Numbered from the stretch's first letter, positions 33,952 to 44,307 are shown. The stretch: DNA of 64,000 nt from Brucella rhizosphaerae (GCF_002252475.1 NZ_NNRK01000020.1:93222-157221); one strand, 5' to 3'. The notes: a model not told the origin generated them from the sequence alone. Made by a program: numbers and translations.

Positions 33952-34126
33952 TGCGCCTTCCTTTGAAAAATATGCGTCGGTCAATCTCTTTTGGTCTGCT
34001 TTCCTGGTCCGTTTGCGTGCGAGGAGCGCGAGCAATTTCCGGGATTAGCAACGCGCTGATCGGATGATCTTGGTCGGCCCGGACGCTCTCGCGCCCGGGC
34101 AAGCATTTAGAATCAGCCTGATGAGG

Positions 34127-34630
34127 TCAGGCGGCCTGAGCGGTGACGTTTGCCGAAGTTTCGGCGAGCGAGGTCAGATCCTTGTCCGTCTGACCTTCTT
34201 CCTGCAAGGTTGCATCGAGAAGCTTGGCGACATCCTTATGGCCTAGGGTTTCAGCCCAGCGTTTGAGTGTGCCATAACGGGTGATCTCGTAATGCTCGAC
34301 CGCCTGGGCAGCCGAGATCAAACCCGCGTCAAGCGCTGGGCTGTCGGAAAACTCCTCCATGATTTCTTCGCCTTCCGCGATGATGCCTTCGATGGCGTCA
34401 CAGGTTTTGCCCTGCGCGCGCTTGCCGAGCAGTTCGAAACATTGCTGCAGGCGCTCGACATGGGTTTCAGTTTGTTCCCGGTGGGTTTCGAACGCCGCTT
34501 TCAGCTTGTCATCATTTGCGGCGCGCGCCATTTTTGGAAGCGCTTTGAGGATCTTGCGTTCGGCATAGTAGATATCTTTCAAAGTGTCATAAAACAGATC
34601 ATCAAGATTACGTTGCTTTGCTTTGGCCAT
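34127..34630 (-). CDS. DUF892/YciF-like ferritin-fold stress protein, copy 2
   Basis: A 167-residue four-helix protein. The signature LFYDTLKDIYYAERKILKALPKMARAAN is complete, followed by HREQTETHVERLQQ, AVEHYEITRYGTLKRWAETL and LDATLQEEGQTDK. Glu/His positions for a diiron site are present. A truncated paralogue at 49133 lacks part of the first helix. Likely cytoplasmic. No EcfG-type motif found upstream. Confidence 0.88.
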   Translation of the reverse strand: MAKAKQRNLDDLFYDTLKDIYYAERKILKALPKMARAANDDKLKAAFETHREQTETHVERLQQCFELLGKRAQGKTCDAIEGIIAEGEEIMEEFSDSPALDAGLISAAQAVEHYEITRYGTLKRWAETLGHKDVAKLLDATLQEEGQTDKDLTSLAETSANVTAQAA

Positions 34631-34893
34631 TTTCCGGCTCCTCCATTAAATTGCGCGTGGTTAAGCGATGCCTGTTGCTTGCGCATATTGACCGAACCTC
34701 CAGGAGGCAGCTTTGTTTCATGCCTCGGGTTAAATTTCTGAAGAAATATCGGAGGCCCGGAGGTGGGCCTTGCGGATGATGCGGTGCGGTCGTCGTCAGC
34801 GCGCCTAACGCTTTGGCGGTCGAGGCGAGATGCGGCTATCGGCAGATAAGCAGCTGAACGCGCGGCCGAAGATTCCAAATTGGGCGTTTAGAT

Positions 34894-36747
34894 TTATTGC
34901 CTGAGATGAGCGATCTTGGTGCTCAGCTGACAGTGCAAGCCGTCGGGGTGAAAATTCAGCTCAACGTTACCACTGATTTCTCCTGCGAGGACGCCCTCGA
35001 TGAGTTTGCTGCCAAAGCCTCTGCTTTTGGGAGCGGAGACGCTGGGACCGTCTTTTTCTCTCCAGACAAAATTGAGTTGCTGCGATGCTGGATCGCAGGC
35101 CCAGGTGACGTCGACAGAGCCACCCGGCACTGAAAGCGCACCATATTTCGACGCATTGGTCGCCAATTCATGCAGGCCGAGAGAAAAGGCCATGGCAGCG
35201 CGTGAAGAAACGTCGATCTTCGGACCATTGATCGCAAAATTGGAAAGACCGAATGGTAACAGCGCCTCCTCCACCAGTTTGTCGAGTTCTGTCGCCTGCC
35301 AGACATCGGCGGTGAGAAGATCGTGGGTTCGGGCCATGGCGCCTAGTCGGGCTTCAAAGGTTTGATAGGCGCTTTTATGACTGGGATTGCGAAAGGTCTG
35401 GCGTGCCAAAGCCTGGACGGTGGCCAGGACATTCTTGATACGATGCTTCATCTCGCCCAGAATTGCCTGCTGCAACTGTTCTGACTTTTTTCGGTCGCTG
35501 ATATCATGGGCGCTTTTGGACGCACCAATGATGCGTCCATTGCCATCCCGGACCGGCGATACCGTCAACTGAACATCCAGTCGCGCGCCGTTCTTGTGCA
35601 GCCGCACTGTTTCATGGGGTGCGACGGCGAGACCGCGCGAGATTTTTTCAATGATCTCTACCTCTTCGGTCATCCTGTCGGATGGGAGCAGCATAGTGAC
35701 TTTGCGCCCGATAGCCTCGTCAGTGCTGTAGCCATAAAGACGTTCCGCGCCGTGATTCCAGCTCAGAATGCGCATTTCGAGATCAGTGCTCAGAATTGCG
35801 TCATGGGAAGAAGAAACGATTGCCGCCAGCTGACTTTCCAGTTCCTGCGCGCGCAATTGTTCCGTGATGTCGATAATCGTCCAGACAGCATGGGTTATAA
35901 GGCCGGTGTCGTTGCGCACCGGGCTTGCCGCACAACTGACAGGCGTGTGGCGACCATTGGCGCCGAGCAGGCTGAATCGATGAAGAAAGCTTTCTCCGTT
36001 GGTGAACAGCGCTTTGAGTGAAGTCCGGTAAGCTTCCCGATCAGCGGGTTCAAGCACGGCATCCAGCCCGCCAGCCAGCAGGATTTCCTCACGATGGCTG
36101 GAAAGCGCACAGAGCCGAGGATTGACCTTAATCAGCCTGCCCGTGCGCTCGCTCAGGGCTATTCCGGCATCCGTTTGAGAGAAGAGGAGCTCCAGTCGCT
36201 GCTGGTTTTCGGTGAGCTTGCGCTGCGCGATGACGCGCGATGTGGTTTCATTGACGATGCAAAGCACGCCCAAGGCACCATTGTCAGAAACGCTGATCGG
36301 AGAATAGGAAATATCGAAATAAACGGTTTCGGGATAGCCGAAGCGCTCGATGCGAAAAGGGCGGTTCTGCGCGGAAACGGTCTGACCTGTTTCAAGCACG
36401 GTTTCAAGCAATGGTTTCAGATCATCCCACAATTCCGACCAGTTCTCCTGGGCCGGTCGACCGAAGGCTGCGGGATGTTTGTGACCGATGGTTGGACGAT
36501 AGGCATCATTATAAAGCGCGATAAACTGGGGACCCCAGAAAATGACAATCTGCGCGTCGGAGGGAAGGGCGAGATCCAATGCGCAACGCAGGGCAGGCGG
36601 CCAGCTATCCAACGGGCCAAGGGGACTTGTGGGCCAGTCCATTGTCCCAAGCAGGCGACGACAGTCAGGGATGTCCGCCAATGCGTTGGGAGCAGTTGCG
36701 CTTGCCGCATGCGTGGTGGAGATCAATGGTGCAACTCGATCCTGCAT
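34894..36747 (-). CDS. PAS-containing HWE-type sensor histidine kinase
   Basis: About 617 residues. An N-terminal sensor (MDWPTSPLGPLDSWPPALRC, a form common in HWE kinases) is followed by two PAS domains (residues ~175-290 and ~300-415), then the HisKA_2-like box EMKHRIKNVLATVQALARQT with the phosphoacceptor His, and an ATPase domain with LHELATNASKYGALSVPGG and GFGSKLIEGVL. HWE/HisKA_2 kinases activate the general stress response via PhyR-type regulators. No cognate PhyR is adjacent. The ATG at 36747 is preferred over one 18 codons upstream. Confidence 0.88.
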   Translation of the reverse strand: MQDRVAPLISTTHAASATAPNALADIPDCRRLLGTMDWPTSPLGPLDSWPPALRCALDLALPSDAQIVIFWGPQFIALYNDAYRPTIGHKHPAAFGRPAQENWSELWDDLKPLLETVLETGQTVSAQNRPFRIERFGYPETVYFDISYSPISVSDNGALGVLCIVNETTSRVIAQRKLTENQQRLELLFSQTDAGIALSERTGRLIKVNPRLCALSSHREEILLAGGLDAVLEPADREAYRTSLKALFTNGESFLHRFSLLGANGRHTPVSCAASPVRNDTGLITHAVWTIIDITEQLRAQELESQLAAIVSSSHDAILSTDLEMRILSWNHGAERLYGYSTDEAIGRKVTMLLPSDRMTEEVEIIEKISRGLAVAPHETVRLHKNGARLDVQLTVSPVRDGNGRIIGASKSAHDISDRKKSEQLQQAILGEMKHRIKNVLATVQALARQTFRNPSHKSAYQTFEARLGAMARTHDLLTADVWQATELDKLVEEALLPFGLSNFAINGPKIDVSSRAAMAFSLGLHELATNASKYGALSVPGGSVDVTWACDPASQQLNFVWREKDGPSVSAPKSRGFGSKLIEGVLAGEISGNVELNFHPDGLHCQLSTKIAHLRQ

Positions 36748-36889
36748 AAATTTGTTATCGCTCACAGTCCGCTCCGGCGAGAAATTCCAAAACAATCTCA
36801 AACAGGAGATGACGGAAGATTAGCGTTTTTTCAGAAAACGACAACAGTGTTTCCGCCCGTTGGAAAGCAAAGAGGGATAGGCTTGACCG

Positions 36890-37153
36890 TCAGGACGTTC
36901 GCTTCGCTGCGCTGAGAGGGTTGTTCGTAAGGTGAAACGGTGGAAGATGTCTTGAGCGGGCGAAATCCTCGGCAAATGAGATGTCGTCTTCCGTGATCAC
37001 CGGGACCGGATCGGAGAGGATGGCGCGCAGTGTCTCGATGCTCACAGTTTCGTTTTGAAGGGCTGATTCCAGGGCGCCACGGGTTTCGCGCTCAGCCCGC
37101 AGCAGCGCTGCGAGTGCCAGGATCAAACGATCTTTCCTGTCGACGTTTCTCAT
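36890..37153 (-). CDS. Hypothetical stress-linked protein, 87 aa
   Basis: The ATG at 37153 follows GGAGGCTTTG. The product is helical in its first half (DRKDRLILALAALLRAERET) with an acidic C-terminal half (VITEDDISFAEDFARSRHLP). No domain recognised. The EcfG-type promoter lies 31 bases upstream. Confidence 0.65.
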   Translation of the reverse strand: MRNVDRKDRLILALAALLRAERETRGALESALQNETVSIETLRAILSDPVPVITEDDISFAEDFARSRHLPPFHLTNNPLSAAKRTS

Positions 37154-37184
37154 CAAAGCCTCCATGCACCGCGAATTTTCTCAT

Positions 37185-37209
37185 AACGAACAGCGAACGC
37201 CTTGGTTCC
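37185..37209 (-). promoter_or_regulatory. EcfG-type promoter for the gene at 36890
   Basis: Minus-strand GGAAC, 17 bases, GTT. Confidence 0.8.
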
Positions 37210-37495
37210 CTTGCATTGTTTCGCGCGGAGATAGGTGAAATGCTTGACGCCGCTCGCAGGCTTGTTGAGAAGAATGATCGACTACGATGGAGACATCCCG
37301 AGATTGGGTTGATGCAGAATGTGAAAAGCGCGCAGGGTGGCGCCAACTGCAATAGGGGAACTCTCTAAAAAGACATGGTTTCCGCGACACCGGGTTCAAT
37401 GGTGTCTGCGGCAGAGAGATGTCGACTGTCGGTGGGCATCTTGATCCGCAGTCGATATCCGCAATAGAGGGGCGTTGAATGGTTTGCAGCGACAG

Positions 37496-37520
37496 GGAAC
37501 CATTTTCAACAGGATGGGTT
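37496..37520 (+). promoter_or_regulatory. EcfG-type promoter for the micro-gene and Ku copy 1
   Basis: GGAAC, 17 bases, GTT, ending 77 bases before the micro-gene ATG at 37598. Between 37210 and 37495 I see no gene. Confidence 0.75.
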
Positions 37521-37597
37521 GTTCAGCATGGAAACGGGCGCAGCATATCAATGCTGTTGCCTGATCGAAATGGTTACAGCAGGAGGGAGGAAAATCG

Positions 37598-37720
37598 ATG
37601 GGATGGTTATTTTTCTGGATCGTGTTGGTGGGTCTCCCCTTGTTGCTGGGCTTTGGATTTGCCTTTGAGAAAATTTTGAAAAGGATCGGCAGGGCGAGTT
37701 CGCACGAGGATGGAGCGTAA
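37598..37720 (+). CDS. 40-aa membrane micro-protein coupled to Ku
   Basis: The ATG at 37598 follows AGGAGGGAGGAAAATCG, a very strong ribosome binding site. The 40-residue product MGWLFFWIVLVGLPLLLGFG then FAFEKILKRIGRAS is one membrane helix with an amphipathic basic tail. Its stop ends two bases before the Ku start, so it is in the same transcript and probably translationally coupled. Not recognised as a family. Confidence 0.7.
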   Translation: MGWLFFWIVLVGLPLLLGFGFAFEKILKRIGRASSHEDGA

Positions 37721-37722
37721 CA

Positions 37723-38577
37723 ATGGCACCGCGCGCAAACTGGAAGGGGCAGATCAAGGTCGACGAACTGCTGTGTCCGGTCGCGCTTTACACGGCGGCG
37801 TCAACATCGGACCGGATTTCCTTCCATCTGATCAATCGGAAGACGGGCAATCGGCTCAGTCGCGAATTTGTCGACAGCGACACCGGCAAACCGGTCGACC
37901 GCGAGGATCAGGTCAAGGGATATGAGATCGCCTCGGGGACCTATGTCAGTTTTAACGACGACGAAATCGCTGCGGCTGTGCCTGAAAGCGACAAGACGCT
38001 TAATGTGCTGTGCTTTATTGCCTGCGACGCGATTGATGATGTTTATCTTGACCGGCCTTATTACCTGGCGCCGAATGACGACAATCAGCAAGCCTACAAC
38101 TTGCTACGCGAGGCGATGCAACTGCAAAAAGTTGGGGCGATTGCCGAGGCGGTGTTGTTTCGGCGCGCTCGCAAACTGCTGATCCGCGCATATGGTGAGG
38201 GGCTTCTCGCGACCACGCTGAATTTCGACTACGAGGTGCGCTCGACCAAGGAAGCGTTTTCAGACATTGGCAGTTTCAAGTTCGACAAGGAAATGCTCGA
38301 TCTCGCCAGGCATATTATCGATACCAAGATGGGCAGTTTTGATCCGGCCGGTTTTGATGACCATTATGATACGGCGCTGGCCGATCTGATTAAGGCTAAA
38401 ATTGCAGGCAAACCGTTCAAGAAACCGGCGCCAGCGAAATCCGCGCAGGTCATTGATCTCAAGGAAGCGCTGCGTAAGAGCGCTGAAGGAGCAGGTGGGA
38501 AAAAGAAATCGGTTGGCCGAAAACCGGCTGCCAAGAAAACGCCCGCGAAGCAGGGTGGGGCCAAAAAGGCGAGCTAA
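37723..38577 (+). CDS. ku: Ku protein, NHEJ, copy 1
   Basis: A 284-residue bacterial Ku. The beta-barrel core is clear: WKGQIKVDELLCPVALYTAA, RISFHLINRKTGNRLSREFV, EDQVKGYEIASGTYV, DDVYLDRPYYLAPND and the later LARHIIDTKMGSFDPAGFDD. A Lys/Ala-rich C-terminal tail (KKKSVGRKPAAKKTPAKQGG) is typical of DNA-binding Ku tails. It binds DNA ends and recruits LigD. No separate Shine-Dalgarno; it is coupled to the micro-gene upstream. Confidence 0.95.
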   Translation: MAPRANWKGQIKVDELLCPVALYTAASTSDRISFHLINRKTGNRLSREFVDSDTGKPVDREDQVKGYEIASGTYVSFNDDEIAAAVPESDKTLNVLCFIACDAIDDVYLDRPYYLAPNDDNQQAYNLLREAMQLQKVGAIAEAVLFRRARKLLIRAYGEGLLATTLNFDYEVRSTKEAFSDIGSFKFDKEMLDLARHIIDTKMGSFDPAGFDDHYDTALADLIKAKIAGKPFKKPAPAKSAQVIDLKEALRKSAEGAGGKKKSVGRKPAAKKTPAKQGGAKKAS

Positions 38578-38806
38578 AGAATTGAAACCCGCTTGCTGCA
38601 ACGATCAGCTGCTTTCTTCTTCTTTCGCCAATCGTGTGATTTCGCGGTGAAACTTAAGCTTTGCTTGAGCTGATCAGAAGCTGATCAGAGTGAGAGCGGA
38701 TGATGACGACCGATAACCACAACAAAACGACAGTTGCGGCGGCTTCGCGTTCATGAGTGTGCCAATAGCGCAGAGCTGACACTGTGGAGAAATCCGCAGC
38801 TCATGG

Positions 38807-38834
38807 AAAAAGGGCGTTCGTAACCGCTCTTTTT
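38807..38834. terminator. Bidirectional terminator between Ku copy 1 and the autotransporter
   Basis: Stem AAAAAGGGCG / CGCTCTTTTT with an 8-base loop and one mismatch; T runs on both sides. It lies between the convergent Ku gene and autotransporter pseudogene. Confidence 0.8.
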
Positions 38835-38852
38835 CTTCATTGAGGTGCGACG

Positions 38853-41685
38853 TTACCAGTTCACCTTGAAGCCAACATTGGCCCTGGGGCTGTAGCTGTC
38901 GGCAAAGTGGGTGAGGCCTGTATTGACCGAGCCTTCGCCATAAAGCGCATATTTGCTGTCGGCCCAGGCATAGGTACCGTCCAGACCAATGCCACCACAG
39001 GTCCGGTCATTGTCGGTGTTAAAATCAACACCCGACGGATCGTCCGTGGTTCCGCCTAAGAACTCCTGATAGAGATTGGGAATGCCATAGAGCGAAGCCT
39101 GGCTTGCACGGCCCTGATCATCTTTCCAGGCGGTGGCATATTGGGCGGCGAGTCCCAGGCGACCGACAAGGCTGTCACCATCATCGACACCAATCCGGGC
39201 ATTCCACGCATCACGGAAGCTGTTGGCACTGATTGACGACCAGGAGAGCTGCGCCTGCGGGGTCAGCGACCAGTTGCCTGCAAGAGGGATCTGCTTGCAT
39301 CTTTCAAGGCTCACCGCATGGCCGGTCGCCTTGCGGCCATTGGCCAGCGACTGAGTGGCGGTTGAGGAAACAAGGTCATTGTCAAACCATGTCACCTGGC
39401 CCTGACCATCGAGATAGAACCCGTCATTGCCGTATCAGGTGGCGGTGGCACCGAAGCTCCATGCATCGGTGGTGATGGTTCCATCGCCATGCATGGAGGA
39501 GACATCGCCTTTGGCATGACCATATTGGCCGGTGATGCCGACAAGCAGACGGCCCTGGTCATTCTCATAGAACTGTCCGTCGACACCGGCCTGCATCTCA
39601 AGCGTGTTGATGTCCTGTTTCATGCGCGCGGTCGAGGTGGAGGGTTCAAGTCGGTTATGCGCGCCTTCAACGCGTGCCCAGATGCCCGGCTGCTCCGCGC
39701 CTGCACCAGCACCAGCGCCGACACCGGAAGTCGCAGCGGCATCAGAAGCGATGGTCCCTGCAAAATAGCGATTGCCAACCCGCTGCTGCAATGTTGGCAG
39801 CTTGTTGAGCGCCATCATGTTCTGCTCATAGCCTTCATACACCGGTGCACCGTTACTGTAGCGTGTGCTGGGTGGTGGTGGACAGCTGTTGGTGTCCTGA
39901 CAGGTCGGATCGACAGGCGGTGTATCCGGATCCGGCGCATGGCAGACCAGATACCAGTTGCCGTCATTGGCGCCCTGTGAGCCGTCCTGGGCGCCACCTT
40001 GCTGCAATGTATAGGCGAAGGCGCCGCCGACAACCGCCTGCTCGCCATCCTTGACAAGGCCACCGCTGCCATTGATGGTGCCGGAGAACAGGGTGTTGCT
40101 GTCTTGCGCAAGCGTCAGCGTTGCGGCATTGAGCGCCACGCTGCCCGCGCCTGCAAGGCCGCCGGTTGAAGTGTTGAATTGATCAAGATCAGCGGTTGCC
40201 CCAGCCTCGACATTCAAAATGCCCGAACCAAAGGCATGATCGGTCATGCCGGCCTTTGCGGTACCGGCATTCAAAATGCAAGCCTCCGGAGAAGCTGTTA
40301 TCGCCCGAAAGCACCAGAGTGCCCTGACCGTGTTTCCACAGCTGACCCGCTCCCGACAGGCTTTGCGCCACTGTGACTGTGTTGGAAGTCTCAGCAATAT
40401 CAAAGCCACCGCCGTGATTCCCGAGCGTGAGACTGCGCGCGGCGCTGCCAACGGCACTGCCGGTCACGTGCAGCGTGCCGCCATCCAATGTGACTGCGCC
40501 GGTTGCAAGGTCGCGCTTGGCGTCGGAGGCCACCGACAAGGTCCCTGCGATGATCCAGGTGCCTCCGGCATAATTATTGTCCTGCACGAGCGTGGTCGTG
40601 CCTGTGCCCATCTGCCGGACCGCACCTGCGCCAGAGACAGGGTTTGAAAATTCGACATTATCGGCACGATTAAAAGCCAGCATGCCGGCATGGGCGGCAT
40701 CGGTTCCGGTATTGATATTGCCAGCGAGGGTGCCACTGTTGCCGCCATCGCCAAGCTGCAGCACGCCCCCGGTGATATTGGTGACGCCGGTAAAATCATC
40801 GCCGTTGCCAGTGAAGACCGTCGTTCCGGCGATCTGGTTGATCGTCCCTGCGCCCTTGATGTCCGCGTGGACGGCAACAGTATCGGTTGTGTTGAAGTTT
40901 AGGACTCCGTTGCTGCCGCCGCCATCGCGATTGAATTCAATGGTCGCGACATTGAGGACTCCGCCGGCCCTGGCTGGCGCCCCAGCGGCGCCGCCGAATT
41001 TGACGATACCCGTGGTTCCGGCTTTGTACGCTATTTCCAGTGTGTTATCGTTGATGGTGCCGCCATCATAAAGGTCCACGCTGCCGTTACCGAATTGTCC
41101 AACCCAGATGCCATGCTGCCCATTCCAGGCTGAGCCCTGGCCGGAGATTGTGACATGGCCGGTGCCGTCGCCGTCAATGATGATGCGTTGATTGGCGGTG
41201 AGCGAAGATCCAGCGCCGGAAACAATCACATCGGCAGTGGTGTTTGAATAGTTACCAACAGTAACAGAAAACGGATCGACTGAATTGAGGGTGATCCCAC
41301 CACCATTGCTGATCGTCACCGTGCCAGTGCTGTTATTCTCGTTGCCAATGCGGAGGTCGGCGATCTGCAGGCTGGAGCCGGCTCCATCCACCAAGAGATC
41401 AGCGGAGCCAAAGAAGCCCTGATCGCCCACATGGACCGTATCACCTGTGCCTTTGGCACCGCCTGTGATGCTCAGTGAGCCCGCAGTCTGAAATCCAACG
41501 ACGAGGGTCTGACTGGAAGAGAAGTCCCAATCGGTCGCCCCGGGCGGTGGTGTGGGTGTCACCGAGCCGGTATAGGTGATTTGTGGCTGCGCCATCGCGG
41601 GCAGGTTTGCCACGACCGGGCTTGCAAGACCAACGGCTGCAGAACACAAAAGCTGCGTGCGGCGACGCGGGAGGGGAGCTGACAT
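38853..41685 (-). pseudogene. Autotransporter adhesin, disrupted
   Basis: A type Va autotransporter of roughly 940 codons. It starts MSAPLPRRRTQLLCSAAVGL (signal peptide), continues as beta-helix passenger repeats (GGAGSGVTVSNGG-type, many Gly/Asn/Thr), and ends in an outer-membrane barrel with a C-terminal aromatic (PRANVGFKVNW). A frameshift near 40275 joins FSGGLHFEC to the frame beginning ILNAGTAKAG, and an in-frame TGA at 39435-39437 (likely from TGG) breaks the barrel. Expression of a full-length protein is not expected. Confidence 0.85.
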
Positions 41686-41941
41686 TCAAGCCTCTAAGAT
41701 GATCGCCTCAGCGGGCATTGTTCCGGTTGACCGCAGTCGCATGTCTGAGAAATCCACTTTTCACTACGCACTGTTACGCGCAGGTCTGAGTGTCCGTCCG
41801 GACCCTTTATTTGTATTCAGAATTAATTAGCTGCAACAGGGTTTGCAGTTGTCTCTGAGTTGTGATTCCTTAATGCATCTTTTCATGTGAGGAAGGCTCA
41901 ATGCGGACGACAGAGAGCCGCGGACGCTATGATCGCAGCAA

Positions 41942-42736
41942 ATGCGTTGTCCGAGTGACCTGACGGATGAGGAATGGACCCTTGTCGAGCCGTTGATCCC
42001 GGCGGGAAAGCGGGGTGGGGGAAAACGGACGGTTGTGTTGCGGGAGGTTGTCAACGGCCTGATGTACATCCTGTCGACAGGTTGCCAATGGCGCGCCGTA
42101 CCGAAAGATCTGCCGCCCCGTAGCACGTTGTTTGGCTATTTCGATCTCTGGAATTGGGATGGCACGCTTGCTCGCATTCACGAGGAACTCTACCTGAAAT
42201 GTAGGGGAAGCCATGGGCCGCGAAGCCAGTCCAACTGCAGCGGTCATCGACAGCCAAAGCGTCAAAGGCGCGGAAAAAGGGGGCGTTGTGTCGACCCGTT
42301 CGGGTATGATGCTGAGAAAAAGATCAAAGACAAGAAGCGTCATATCCTCGTTGATACGGTAGGGCTTTTGCTGCATGCGTTAGTCCATCCGGCCGACATC
42401 CAGGAGCGCGACGGCGGCGTGCTGGTCCTGAAGACGCTGTTTGGGGTTATCCTTTTTTGAAGCAGCTGTTTGCTGATGGCGGTTATCAGGGGGGCGGTCT
42501 TTGCCAAGGGTCAGAAGAAGGCCATGCCCGGCCTGACCATCGAGATCGTGAAACGGTCCGATACTGCCAAGGGCTTCGAGATATTGCCACGGCGCTAGGT
42601 CGTTGAGCCCACATTTGCGTGGCTGGGGAGATGTCGAAGACTGGCAAAGGATCTTGAGAACCTGTCGAGAAATGCACTCGCCTTTCTCGAATTGGCATCA
42701 ATTCACCTCATGCTACGAAGACTTTGTTCAACATGA
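41942..42736 (+). pseudogene. IS5-family transposase, decayed
   Basis: The N-terminus is intact (SDLTDEEWTLVEPLIPAGKR, then GCQWRAVPKDLPPRSTLFGY), but several frameshifts follow (near 42205, 42290, 42455) and an in-frame TAG at about 42597 replaces a Trp in RRWVVE. Downstream fragments in other frames still read AVIDSQSVKGAEKGG, TVGLLLHALVHPADIQ, AFAWLGR-type and ELASIHLMLRRLC. The element ends could not be fixed. Confidence 0.85.
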
Positions 42737-43415
42737 ATAAGTTCTCGGACCGACTCTGATACGAAAATAGACAATGCAATATTAGACAGTAGAAATATAA
42801 ATATTAGCGCATAGAAAGAGTGGTTATAATGCCTATTATTATAGAGGATGGTTAAGATTTTGTTAAAGAACCAATTAACGCGCTTATATCTTTCGAAGTG
42901 GCGTTCGAAAATGGCAAGTTATTGCAGGTTTGCATGCTTTAAATTCAAGACTATATAATAAAGGGAATAATAATATTTAAATCGCTTAAGTATGGTGACC
43001 AAAAGAATTGCAGCCGGCAGCTGCCGCCGCTTGAAAATACGCCGTCAATTGCAGGGCTCAACAGTGCAGGGCCCAACTGTGCAGGCAGGGGTCGGGCATG
43101 TCTAGGATGCGGCTGATTGGCCCCAAGCCATGTGTCCGGATAAGCAAGGCGACGGGTTTCACTGTGCCCGGAACCAGCAATCACGGCAGGGCAATCCGGT
43201 CGCTGATGGCGATGGAAATGGACATGAAACCGGCAATTGTCACGGGCTCTTCGGCTTTAACCACGCAAGCGCCAGCTGATAGCTGGCATGTTGGGAGGAT
43301 TGCGGCAGGTGACGAAAGCGGGCAATCTCCTGAGTGCATATCGCGTTAAAGCGATGCATTTTTCAACGGATGGCCAATCGGGTTTGCGCGTCTTGCGACA
43401 GGGCTGCGCCCAAAG
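42737..43415. other. AT-rich intergenic stretch, no supported gene
   Basis: The first ~250 bases are clearly AT-rich for this window (many TTTAAA/ATATAA tracts) and no frame has a ribosome binding site. It follows the decayed IS5 element, and the AT-rich base use suggests foreign or degenerating DNA. Confidence 0.45.
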
Positions 43416-44213
43416 CTATTTCTTGCGGTCTTTTTCCAGACTCCTGCGCAGCGCTTCCATGATATCAATGACATTGCCCCCGCCTGACGGATTGGCCTGG
43501 CGCTTGCTTGCGGCATGCGGTTTCGTTTTCTTTTTCTTGGCGGCGATCATCCGCTTGAGGTTTTTCTGCACGGGATCTGTCAGCAGTTGCTCGTTCCAGT
43601 CTTCCGTCTTGTTCTTGATGAGGCTGCGCACCATGGTCAGCATTTTCTTTTCGGGCTTGTTCGCCTCGATCGCACTGAAATAGTCTTTCTCATCACGCAC
43701 TTCGTCGCCGTAGCGCAGTGTCCAGAGCACAATGCCCTTGTCGCGTGGCTCGAGCAGAACGGCACGCTCGCGGCGATACATCACAAGACGCGCCAGACCG
43801 GAGACGCCGGTGCTGTCCATGGCCTCGCGAATAACTGCAAAAGCTTCCGCGCCAACCTTATCGGCGGGGGTCAGAAAATGTGGCTTGTCATACCAGATCC
43901 AGCCAATGGTGTCGCGTGGGACAAATCTGTCGATATCGATGGTTCGCGTGCTGTCCAGCGCGACGGCTTCAAGCTCGTCGTCCTCCAGGATGATATAGCC
44001 ACCTTCCGCTTTCTCGAAACCTTTCGCCTGGTCCTGATCGCGCACCGGTTTCTGGCTCTGCTGATCGACGTAACGACTGATCACCCGATTTCCGGTCTTC
44101 TCGTTGAGCGTGTGAAAGCGCACGCGTTCGCTGTCACTGGTGGCCGGTCGCAGTTCAACTGCACAGGTGACGAGCGAGAGTTTGAGATAGCCTTTCCAAA
44201 ACGCACTGGGCAC
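43416..44213 (-). CDS. ku: Ku protein, NHEJ, copy 2
   Basis: A 265-residue Ku: PSAFWKGYLKLSLVTCAVEL, RVRFHTLNEKTGNRVISRYV, DQAKGFEKAEGGYIILEDDE, WYDKPHFLTPADKVGAEAFA, and a short Lys-rich tail (AKKKKTKPHAASKRQ). The GTG at 44213 follows GAAAGGGATAAAACG and matches the usual Ku start (xPSAFWKGYLK); the frame upstream is shadow. It differs clearly from copy 1 and has a shorter tail. Its EcfG-type promoter lies within 55 bases. Confidence 0.92.
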   Translation of the reverse strand: MPSAFWKGYLKLSLVTCAVELRPATSDSERVRFHTLNEKTGNRVISRYVDQQSQKPVRDQDQAKGFEKAEGGYIILEDDELEAVALDSTRTIDIDRFVPRDTIGWIWYDKPHFLTPADKVGAEAFAVIREAMDSTGVSGLARLVMYRRERAVLLEPRDKGIVLWTLRYGDEVRDEKDYFSAIEANKPEKKMLTMVRSLIKNKTEDWNEQLLTDPVQKNLKRMIAAKKKKTKPHAASKRQANPSGGGNVIDIMEALRRSLEKDRKK

Positions 44214-44228
44214 CGTTTTATCCCTTTC

Positions 44229-44261
44229 GATTGCAGGCCCGATTGCAGGCCCGATTGCAGG
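44229..44261 (+). repeat. 12-bp tandem repeat in the Ku copy 2 leader
   Basis: GATTGCAGGCCC occurs twice and then as GATTGCAGG, in the short untranslated leader between the promoter and the GTG start of Ku copy 2. Confidence 0.8.
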
Positions 44262-44265
44262 ATTG

Positions 44266-44290
44266 AACTCGCCAATCGTGGCTTGGTTCC
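44266..44290 (-). promoter_or_regulatory. EcfG-type promoter for Ku copy 2
   Basis: Minus-strand GGAAC, 17 bases, GTT. Divergent from the topoisomerase promoter, 17 bases apart. Confidence 0.8.
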
Positions 44291-44307
44291 GCAGCGTCGC
44301 ATAACCG

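Noticed and set aside
34077..34100. GC-rich hairpin (GCCCGG / CCGGGC) after the DUF892 gene at 34127
   Set aside because: Only six base pairs with a 12-base loop and no T run; too weak to call a terminator.
39489..41071. Several plus-strand frames antisense to the autotransporter
   Set aside because: Gly/Pro/Cys-rich shadows of a low-complexity repeat gene; no starts with ribosome sites.
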